Source: Bryobacterales bacterium (lineage in GTDB: Bacteria > Acidobacteriota > Terriglobia > Bryobacterales > Bryobacteraceae). From it: a stretch of DNA of 6,220 nucleotides. The number at the start of each line of letters is the position of its first letter. Position 1 is the stretch's first letter. Below, piece after piece: positions 1 through 5,098 of this stretch. The stretch is from the NCBI GenBank assembly GCA_003164075.1, contig PLRZ01000456.1, positions 3,025-9,244 on the forward strand. Direction: 5' to 3'. The position numbers and the translations under genes were made by a program. Below the pieces are notes generated by a model. The model did no database searches. It had not been told where the DNA came from and worked only from the letters and a program-made list of their open reading frames with translations.

Positions 1-1295
1 GCGCGGTGCTCTCCGAAGACGGCCAGTACTACGTGCTCAACGGCGAGAAGATGTGGATCACCAACAGCGGCTTTGCCGATGTCTTCACGGTCTTCGCCAA
101 GATCGATGGGGAGAAGTTTTCCGCTTTCGTGATTGAGCGCGGCACGCCGGGCTTTTCCATCGGCAAGGAAGAACACAAACTCGGGATTCGCGGTTCGTCC
201 ACCTGCCCGCTGATTCTGGCCGATTGCAAAGTCCCGGTGGAGAACCTGATTGGCGAAGCCGGCAAAGGGCACCACATCGCCTTCAACATCCTGAACATCG
301 GACGTTTCAAGCTGGGAGCGGCATGCGTGGGCGGCGCGCGGAACAGTCTGGCGAACGCCATCCAGTATGCCAAGGAGCGCAAGGCGTTCGGCAAATCCAT
401 CTGCGAATTCGGCTTGATTCAGGAAAAGCTGGCCGAGTGCGCCGCCGGGATTTACGCCGGCGAGTCGCTGACCTATCGCACCATCGGCATGATCGACGCC
501 GCCCTGGCCGACGTCGATACCGGCGCCGAAGGGGCCTCGCGCGAGATCCAGAAGCGCATTGAGGAATACGCCGTGGAATGCTCCATCCTGAAAGTCTGGG
601 GATCGGAGATGCTGGATATGGTGGTGGACCACGTGCTCCAGATCTACGCCGGATACGGCTATGTGGAGGAGTACCCGGCCGAGCGGGCGTATCGCGATTC
701 GCGCATCAACCGCATCTTCGAAGGCACCAACGAGATCAATCGCCTGATTATCACCGGCTGGTTGATGAAGCGGGCGGTGGCTGGGCAGTTACCGCTTCTG
801 GCCGCCATCAAGCAGTTGATGGATGAGGTGATGTCCGGCCCGAGTGCGTCGGAGGAGCGCGAGGGTCCGCTAGCCGCCGAGCACAAGATGCTGGCCAGCG
901 CGAAAAAGCTGGCCCTCTTCGCTGCCGGCGCGGCATCGCAGAAATACGGTCAGGGCCTGGCGGAACAACAGGAGATTATGGGCGCCCTGGCCGATTGCAT
1001 CATGGAAGTGTACGCCTTGGAAAGCTGCCTGCTGCGCGCCGGGAAGTTGCTGGCGACAAGAGGCGCTGCCGCCGGCAGACAGGCGGTGGCGATGACTCAG
1101 TACTACGCCGTGAAGTCCGTGCAGATTGTGGAACTGGCGGCCCGCAAGGTGATTGGAGCGGTCGCCGAGGGAGATATGTTGCGGACGCAGGTGGCGATCC
1201 TGCGCCGGCTGGCCAACTACGAGCCGGCGGATAGCATCGCGCTGGGGCGGCAGATCGCGCGTCATGTGCTCTCGGCGGGACGGTACTCGCTATAG
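1..1295 (+). CDS. Acyl-CoA dehydrogenase, FadE/VLCAD-like (5' partial)
   Basis: Flavoenzyme that oxidises fatty acyl-CoA to trans-2-enoyl-CoA, the first step of beta-oxidation, passing electrons to electron-transfer flavoprotein. The frame is open to the left edge (GCG at 3-5, then GTG at 6), so the start and the N-terminal helical domain are missing. Counting the codon at 6 as residue 1, about 429 residues are visible: the middle beta domain with the FAD-contacting stretch GEKMWITNSG (about 13-22), then the C-terminal helical domain with RKAFGK (125-130), QIYAGYGY (212-219) and IFEGTNEINR (237-246). E239 aligns with the catalytic base of MCAD/VLCAD. About 160 further residues after the catalytic domain form a helical, Ala-rich extension like that of VLCAD and Bacillus FadE-type enzymes of roughly 590 residues. 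The stop is TAG at 1293-1295. No neighbouring beta-oxidation gene is seen to the right. The family is very clear; chain-length preference cannot be read from this sequence. Confidence 0.95.
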   Translation, partial: AVLSEDGQYYVLNGEKMWITNSGFADVFTVFAKIDGEKFSAFVIERGTPGFSIGKEEHKLGIRGSSTCPLILADCKVPVENLIGEAGKGHHIAFNILNIGRFKLGAACVGGARNSLANAIQYAKERKAFGKSICEFGLIQEKLAECAAGIYAGESLTYRTIGMIDAALADVDTGAEGASREIQKRIEEYAVECSILKVWGSEMLDMVVDHVLQIYAGYGYVEEYPAERAYRDSRINRIFEGTNEINRLIITGWLMKRAVAGQLPLLAAIKQLMDEVMSGPSASEEREGPLAAEHKMLASAKKLALFAAGAASQKYGQGLAEQQEIMGALADCIMEVYALESCLLRAGKLLATRGAAAGRQAVAMTQYYAVKSVQIVELAARKVIGAVAEGDMLRTQVAILRRLANYEPADSIALGRQIARHVLSAGRYSL

Positions 1296-1299
1296 TATG

Positions 1300-1315
1300 T
1301 GGGCAAGCTTGCCCA
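1300..1315. repeat. 16-bp perfect palindrome after the dehydrogenase stop
   Basis: TGGGCAAGCTTGCCCA reads the same on both strands and begins 5 bp after the dehydrogenase TAG. It could fold into a 6-bp stem with an AGCT loop in RNA. No T-run follows, so it is not a standard intrinsic terminator. It may be a transcript-end hairpin or a dispersed palindromic repeat. Confidence 0.5.
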
Positions 1316-1699
1316 AGCCAGGAGAGAAACGGCGGCGCTTGGGAGGTTCGGTTCTATATCCGCTTTTCGACTTCCCTTATCATCGCTGCATCGCCAGCGC
1401 TTGCAGCGAGGTGGCGCGTTCGTCACAGGCGATTGTCGACGCGGTGGCGAGAGTAACGGCAGCCAAATGTTGCCGAGGTGCTTGCGCCGACGCACAAACC
1501 AGCGATCGCGCGCCACGGGTGGCTGATGCTAATCGTACTTACTTAGGTAGAGTAGTTGTTCGTAATCGACGAGGCCCAGTCTAATTAAGCTTACGACGTC
1601 TTGACAGACGGTGCCCCTCATCGGGTATGTGCGTGCTGTCGGTCTGGTCTGGAATTGGAAGGAACGGTCTCGTGGCCGTGCCGATGTTGCGCCATCGTA

Positions 1700-1728
1700 C
1701 GCGGAACTGGCTTGAAGCCAGACCCGCG
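1700..1728. repeat. Imperfect hairpin / inverted repeat
   Basis: CGCGG (1700-1704) pairs with CCGCG (1724-1728). Inside it, CTGGCTT (1707-1713) pairs with AAGCCAG (1715-1721) around one central base, with a 2x2 mismatch between the two stems. There is no downstream T-run on either strand. It resembles a small extragenic palindrome of unknown function. Confidence 0.4.
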
Positions 1729-1829
1729 CAATTAAAGGCTTCGCACCGCCTGAAAGTCCGCTCACTTAGTGGTCGCGTAACACCTGACGCTCATCTATGG
1801 CAGCACAAATGACAACCGCCGACCCGCAC

Positions 1830-1843
1830 CGGCAATTGTGCCG
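1830..1843 (-). terminator. Possible hairpin at the end of the toxin gene
   Basis: CGGCA (1830-1834) and TGCCG (1839-1843) form a 5-bp stem with an ATTG loop, immediately beyond the TGA of the toxin frame (1845-1847) on the minus strand. The position fits a transcript end, but the stem is short and no uridine tract follows in that direction, so the call is weak. Confidence 0.25.
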
Positions 1844-1844
1844 A

Positions 1845-2143
1845 TCAGGGGAGACGCTGGCGCCACTTCTCCGGATCCCTGGAGGTGTGAAACACAGCGT
1901 ATACCGTTGCCGTCGTTTCCGCTAACTCGAAAAAGATGGCGTATGGAAACCGCCGTATCAGGGCCCGGCGGTACGCCTCGTGAACCACAGGATAGATCAG
2001 CGGTTGGCGGCGGATTCGCTCGATACACGCATCGAGCGCACTAAGGAACTCCTCGCCCAGGCCCACCCGGCGAGTTTCATACCAGACATAGGCTTGGCGA
2101 TATCGAGCTCGGCGTCCGGCGCGACAACCAGTCTAACGGCCAT
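1845..2143 (-). pseudogene. RelE/ParE-family toxin, frameshifted
   Basis: Toxin half of a type II toxin-antitoxin pair; members act on ribosome-associated mRNA (RelE) or on gyrase (ParE). The natural start is ATG at 2143-2141, overlapping the antitoxin stop by 11 nt. From there the frame reads MAVRLVVAPDAELDIA and then goes out of register, ending at TGA 1999-1997 after 48 codons. One frame over, the rest of the family sequence resumes as AYVWYETRRVGLGEEFLSAL and continues to the usual end TVYAVFHTSRDPEKW...RLP with TGA at 1847-1845. Adding one base near 2093-2096 (for example GCC-GAA-GCC where the sequence has GCC-AAG-CC) restores a 99-residue protein, the normal length. A downstream GTG at 2066 opens the second frame but has no visible ribosome binding site and would lack the first helix. 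It is either a real inactivating deletion or a sequencing error; the family call is strong. Confidence 0.85.
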
Positions 2144-2372
2144 GCCGGGCGCGCACCCTTTGCTTCACGTCTTCCCACGACAGTCCCGCGGACGGATGCT
2201 TCAAAAGGTTCGCTTTTCTGCGCGCAAGTTCCTGTTTTTGCCAGTCGTGAATCGGCACTGCATCGGGCGTGCCCGCTAGGTCATCCCACAGATCCTCTAT
2301 CAGTTGAAGCTTCTCCGCCGGGCTCAGTTCAAAGATCGACGGTCCCATATGGCTGATTCGACCCTCCGCCAT
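2133..2372 (-). CDS. Addiction module antitoxin (PF09720-type)
   Basis: Small antitoxin expected to bind and neutralise the RelE/ParE-like toxin encoded directly downstream. The motif IFELSPAEKLQLIEDLWDDL near the N-terminus, followed by a charged HDWQKQELARRKANLLKHP segment and a C-terminal GLSWEDVKQRVRARHG, is characteristic of the 'addiction module component' family of about 70-80 residues. Two starts are possible. ATG at 2372 gives 79 residues and has a purine-rich GAGAGA 4 bases upstream. ATG at 2348 gives 71 residues beginning MGPSIFEL, matching the usual family start, but its only GGAGG lies 14 bases away. The stop TAG (2135-2133) overlaps the toxin ATG, the usual arrangement for coupled expression. 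No separate operator could be identified upstream. The gene is intact although its toxin partner is frameshifted. Confidence 0.88.
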   Translation of the reverse strand: MAEGRISHMGPSIFELSPAEKLQLIEDLWDDLAGTPDAVPIHDWQKQELARRKANLLKHPSAGLSWEDVKQRVRARHGR

Positions 2373-2460
2373 CTATTCTCTCAAAAACAAGGGCTACTCG
2401 GATGGAAAGCTGACAGTACCACTCCTGACACCCCTGTGTGCGGACTGTCCCTCACGCACC

Positions 2461-2703
2461 CTACTCCTCGGACCTACGCCCCAGCGCCTCTGCCCGGCGA
2501 ATGGCCTTTTCCGTCAGTTCCCAGGCATTGACGGCCTATGCGGGGCCCTCGCACGCCATGCCCGTACTCGTGCGCCGTTCGGCCTCGTCGAATGTCGCTT
2601 CGGCGGGGATTCTCGCCTCGCGCCATCATCGTGCCGCAGAGTGGCCACCACGCCCTTTGGGTTGATCGGAATACACACAGAATTCGAAGTCATACGCGCG
2701 CAC
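2461..2703 (-). pseudogene. Possible remnant of a small unknown gene
   Basis: One minus-strand frame reads from a GTG at 2703 through YDFEFCVYSDQPKGRGGH (about 2694-2641). It meets TGA (2628-2626), continues as IPAEATFDEAERR, meets TAG (2538-2536), then ends as AVNAWELTEKAIRRAEALGR...SEE before TAG (2463-2461). The segments lie in the same frame and look like real protein, especially the amphipathic C-terminal helix, but two stops interrupt them. I do not recognise the family. It could equally be a chance frame. Lying just upstream of the antitoxin on the same strand, it would be consistent with an eroded accessory patch. Confidence 0.3.
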
Positions 2704-2778
2704 CCTCCATCGCTGTCACCTGCGCCGCGGCACGGACCGGGCTCTGGACTCCTGATGTCGTGGAATTTGCAGTGAGCC

Positions 2779-2878
2779 CGCAGGTGGGGCAGGCGGTGCT
2801 CGCCTGCCCTCGATCCTATTCGAACAGCGGGTCTAATTCAGTGCGGGCGGGCAGGCGGCACCGCCTGCCCCACCTGCG
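2779..2878. repeat. Inverted repeat of two GC-rich palindromes
   Basis: The left arm (2779-2808) begins CGCAGGTGGGGCAGGCGGTG. The right arm (2850-2878) is its reverse complement, apart from a one-base length difference and one substitution in the centre. The arms are separated by about 41 bp. Each arm is itself a hairpin: GGCAGGCG/CGCCTGCC with a 5-nt loop on the left and GGCAGGCGG/CCGCCTGCC with a 2-nt loop on the right. The structure resembles paired extragenic palindromes (REP/BIME-like). It lies in non-coding DNA, with no transposase in view. Confidence 0.8.
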
Positions 2879-3031
2879 AAGCTCTCGCCAAGGACAGAAA
2901 TTGCCGGGCGAGATCAGGAGGTCTGGGGCTCGTGTAAGCAAGCGTTTCCGCCGAATTTTGCAAGTCGCCCTGATCCTGAAGGCTGCGGCGGATTCCTGGC
3001 GGAGGGCGCCGAATCGAGCGGGAAGAGTAGG

Positions 3032-3139
3032 TGGCTGGCTTACGGCCGCGGCAGTGAGCCTCTCACCTTTACCTGGCGGCGCAAGACCGATGAGATCTTC
3101 CCGATGAACGGCTCGGATGGGAATAATCGGAGAGTATTA
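3032..3139 (+). pseudogene. Possible PD40 (TolB-like) propeller fragment
   Basis: A plus-strand frame, open from well upstream, reads WLAYGRG near 3032-3052 and DEIFPMNGSDGNNRRVL at 3089-3139. The second stretch resembles the PD40 blade signature, typically like 'IYVMNADGSNPRRLT', and WLAY is often found shortly before it in such proteins ('PDGRWLAY'). After 3139 the frame runs antisense through pncA and loses any resemblance, so at most a single blade survives. This is motif resemblance only and could be chance. Confidence 0.25.
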
Positions 3140-3742
3140 CGACGCGATTTGCGCCACGGTGGCGAGGGTCACGCCGGCGGCGCGCATTTCGTCCAGAGCG
3201 CTCTCCGATGCCTGGGCGGTGAGCGACTGGATCGCGTCGGTCACCACCGTCAAAGGTTTGCCGAACTGCAGCAGGCCGCGGACGGCGTGGAGCACGCAGA
3301 TTTCGGTGACTACGCCGTAGACCACGAAGCGATCAGGGTTGAGACGCCGGACGATGGGGGCGAACGTGCGGGTCTGGAACACGTCGACGGTCTGTTTCTC
3401 GACGACGATCTGCTGGGCGCCTTCGATCGCGATGTCGCCCTCGCGGTTGGGCACCACCACGCGGCGCCCCAGCAGCGTGGCTTCGGCCTTGTGCTGGCCG
3501 GTGGCGCCGGCCACGCAATGACTGGGCCAGGATTGAAACTCGGGATCGTTTTCGGTGTGGGCGTCGACAGTGGAGATCACCGGGATGCCGTGCCGCGCGG
3601 CGTAGTGATTGAGATGCGCGAGCGCCGGCACGATGCGCTCGGCGCCGGGGACGTAGAGCGCTCCGGCGGGGAAGAGGAAGTCGAGCTGCGTATCGATGTC
3701 GATAAAAACGTCGATAAAAACGTCGATGAAGAGGGCGCTCAT
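3137..3742 (-). CDS. pncA: Nicotinamidase (isochorismatase-fold cysteine hydrolase)
   Basis: Hydrolyses nicotinamide to nicotinate and ammonia in the cytoplasm, feeding PncB encoded immediately upstream. The start is ATG 3742-3740, sharing ATGA with the pncB stop; an in-frame extension to 3958 would run through the pncB coding region and is rejected. The product has 201 residues. The family triad is visible: D17 in DTQLDF, K116 in VVEKQ, and the nucleophile C149 in GVVTEICVLHAV. Metal-binding residues D60 and H62 (VDAH) and H75 (WPSHC) are present. The oxyanion cis-peptide region VVTE precedes the cysteine. Oddly, the N-terminus reads FIDV-FIDV-FIDI before the catalytic Asp: a 12-bp unit repeated in frame adds about 8 residues compared with the usual short lead. 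Family certainty is high. Substrate is supported by the pncB neighbour; a related amidohydrolase of the same fold is the alternative. The stop TAA is at 3139-3137. Confidence 0.92.
   Translation of the reverse strand: MSALFIDVFIDVFIDIDTQLDFLFPAGALYVPGAERIVPALAHLNHYAARHGIPVISTVDAHTENDPEFQSWPSHCVAGATGQHKAEATLLGRRVVVPNREGDIAIEGAQQIVVEKQTVDVFQTRTFAPIVRRLNPDRFVVYGVVTEICVLHAVRGLLQFGKPLTVVTDAIQSLTAQASESALDEMRAAGVTLATVAQIAS
3695..3730 (-). repeat. Three-copy 12-bp in-frame tandem repeat in pncA
   Basis: Read on the minus strand, the units are TTCATCGACGTT, TTTATCGACGTT and TTTATCGACATC, encoding FIDV, FIDV and FIDI at residues 5-16 of PncA. Copies 1 and 2 differ by one silent base; copy 3 differs from copy 2 by two bases in its last codon. 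The unit length is a multiple of three, so copy-number change keeps the frame. On the plus strand this shows as two perfect gataaaaacgtc units at 3701-3724. Confidence 0.9.
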
Positions 3743-5052
3743 CCCAATAAGTTGCGGCGGGTGCGTTCGATCAGCTCGCGCAGTTCGCGGCTGTGAATCA
3801 CCGGCCACGGCTCCGTTACGTCCAATTCTCGCAGAGCGGCGGGCAGTTTCGCGAGCGATTCGGCGGCGCGCCGGCGGGCATGGTCGAGCGAAGGGAGCGG
3901 TTCGATGAGACGGCCGCCGAGGATGATAGGCCGCAGGAGCGCTTCCCCGCGGCCGCATTCGCCGGAACGCGCGATGACGTCGCGGGCGGTGTCGCGGAAG
4001 ATCTGCTTGGAGCCGGGATAGGACGGCTTATCGTCGCTGAATTTGGCGGCAAAGCGTTGGATGCCGCAGATCTCGAGCTCGACGAGTTTGTAGACGGCGC
4101 TGAGGACTGGGGAGTCGGCGGAAGTGGCGAGTTGCGTACCGACACCGAAGCCGTCGATGGGCGCGCCGGCGGCGAGGAGGTCGCGGATGCGGTACTCGTC
4201 CAGGTCGCCGCTAATCATGATCTTGGCTTCGGCATGCCCGGCTTGATCGAGGATGGTGCGGACCTGGCGGGAGAGCGCGAGGAAATCGCCGCTGTCGAGG
4301 CGCACGCCCCAGAAGGGGGCGCTGGTTTGCGCGGCGCGGAGAGCTCCCTTGATGGGGTCGTAGGTATCGATGAGTTGCACCGCGGAATCGCCGAGAAGGC
4401 GCTCGAGTTGGCGGAAGGACTCGGCCTCGCCGGAGAACGACATCACCCACGAGTGCGCCACGGTGCCCATCACGGGAATGCCGTAGCGGAACCCGGCCAG
4501 CGTGTTGCTGGTGCCGGCGCAACCGCCAAGGTAAGCGGCGCGCGCTCCCAGGACGCCCGCCTCGGGAGTGTGGGCGCGTCGCGTGCCGAACTCGACCACG
4601 TCGCGTCCGCCGGAGACTTCGGCGCAACGGGCGGCCTTGGTGGCGATCAGAGATTGGAAAGACAGCGTGGAGAGCAGGTAGGTCTCGGGGATCTGGGCTT
4701 CGACGAGGGGAGCCCGCAGAGTCAGCATGGGCTCGCCAGCGAAAAGCGGCGTGCCTTCGGGAACGGCGAAGAGATCGCCCGTGAAGCGGAGGTCGCGCAG
4801 GTAATCGAAGAAGGCGGTCGACACGTGCTGGAATTGCGGGAGCGAACGGAGGTAGGCGATTTCGTCGGCGGTGAAGGACAGGTTCAGAAGATAGTCGACC
4901 ACCTGCGGCAGTCCGGCGGCCAGCACGAAGTTGCGGTGCGGAGGCAGGCGGCGGATGGAGAGTTCAAAGACGGCGCGCTCGGCGAGTTTGCCGGCTTCAA
5001 AGTAGCCGGCCGCCATGGTGAGCTCGTAGAGGTCGGTGAGGAGCGCGTTCAT
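3739..5052 (-). CDS. pncB: Nicotinate phosphoribosyltransferase
   Basis: Condenses nicotinate with PRPP, helped by ATP hydrolysis, to give nicotinate mononucleotide, the committed step of NAD salvage. The product has 437 residues, a normal length. It opens with the family signature LLTDLYELTMAAGYFE (4-19). EFGTRRAH (154-161), the phosphorylated-His motif GTVAHSW with H200, VRLDSGD (250-256), the phosphate-binding GFGVGT (301-306) and KPSYPGSKQIFR (342-353) follow in order. The ATG at 5052-5050 is preceded by a purine-rich AAGAGAAG near the ribosome-binding position. The TGA (3741-3739) overlaps the pncA ATG in an ATGA, suggesting translational coupling. Upstream, 46 bp separate it from the DUF4340 stop. 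That gap shows no clear promoter, so read-through from upstream is plausible. Both the family call and the start are well supported. Confidence 0.97.
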   Translation of the reverse strand: MNALLTDLYELTMAAGYFEAGKLAERAVFELSIRRLPPHRNFVLAAGLPQVVDYLLNLSFTADEIAYLRSLPQFQHVSTAFFDYLRDLRFTGDLFAVPEGTPLFAGEPMLTLRAPLVEAQIPETYLLSTLSFQSLIATKAARCAEVSGGRDVVEFGTRRAHTPEAGVLGARAAYLGGCAGTSNTLAGFRYGIPVMGTVAHSWVMSFSGEAESFRQLERLLGDSAVQLIDTYDPIKGALRAAQTSAPFWGVRLDSGDFLALSRQVRTILDQAGHAEAKIMISGDLDEYRIRDLLAAGAPIDGFGVGTQLATSADSPVLSAVYKLVELEICGIQRFAAKFSDDKPSYPGSKQIFRDTARDVIARSGECGRGEALLRPIILGGRLIEPLPSLDHARRRAAESLAKLPAALRELDVTEPWPVIHSRELRELIERTRRNLLG

Positions 5053-5098
5053 GTCTTCTCTTACGGCAAGCTAAACCATGCCCCACCACGGCGGTGAG

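Larger units (their letters stand above)
1296..1844. other. Intergenic region without a convincing gene
   Basis: This stretch separates the convergent dehydrogenase gene and toxin-antitoxin pair. Open frames exist on both strands, but their translations are Arg/Ser-rich and show no recognisable motif. No tRNA-like cloverleaf or T-arm consensus was seen. Base composition shifts: about 1528-1600 is clearly richer in A and T than the flanks. On the minus strand a short open frame ending at 1529 gives a protein-like tail (DVVSLIRLGLVDYEQLLYLS), which may be the remnant of a lost gene. Hairpins are listed separately. Confidence 0.5.
2373..3136. other. Gene-poor, decayed-looking intergenic region
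   Basis: About 760 bp between the antitoxin start and the pncA stop. It holds a candidate gene remnant (2461-2703, minus), a long inverted repeat (2779-2878) and a PD40-like fragment (about 3032-3139, plus). It also holds a 6-bp inverted repeat GACAGT/ACTGTC (2412-2417 and 2444-2449) upstream of the antitoxin. Longer open frames on the plus strand here give Arg/Pro/Ser-rich translations with no family resemblance and are taken as chance frames of GC-rich DNA. No promoter with a convincing -35/-10 pair was found for the antitoxin. Confidence 0.5.

Noticed and set aside
1153..1584. Plus-strand open frame overlapping the end of the dehydrogenase gene
   Set aside because: It overlaps coding sequence in another frame for about 140 bp and gives a low-complexity Arg-rich product.
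1602..1632. TTGACA followed by a TATG-containing stretch as a sigma-70-type promoter
   Set aside because: The -10 match is poor, the spacing is 18-19 bp, and no convincing gene lies downstream on that strand.
2779..2878. CRISPR array
   Set aside because: There are only two copies, in opposite orientation and each internally palindromic, with no regular spacer series.
2538..3107. Plus-strand open frame of 189 codons
   Set aside because: Its Arg/Ser/Pro-rich translation runs through the palindromic repeat pair and shows no family motif.
3104..3796. Open frame of 230 codons on the plus strand opposite pncA
   Set aside because: Beyond its first dozen codons it is the antisense shadow of pncA; only the short PD40-like N-terminal stretch was kept, as a weak remnant.
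3137..3958. Longer pncA starting at 3958 (273 residues)
   Set aside because: The extra N-terminus is Arg/Pro-rich, overlaps the conserved 3' part of pncB, and the ATG at 3742 coupled to the pncB stop gives the normal family length.
3793..5097. Open frame of 434 codons on the plus strand opposite pncB
   Set aside because: It is fully antisense to a clearly recognisable nicotinate phosphoribosyltransferase gene. Its translation is Gly/Glu/Ala-rich without motifs, a common artefact in high-GC DNA.
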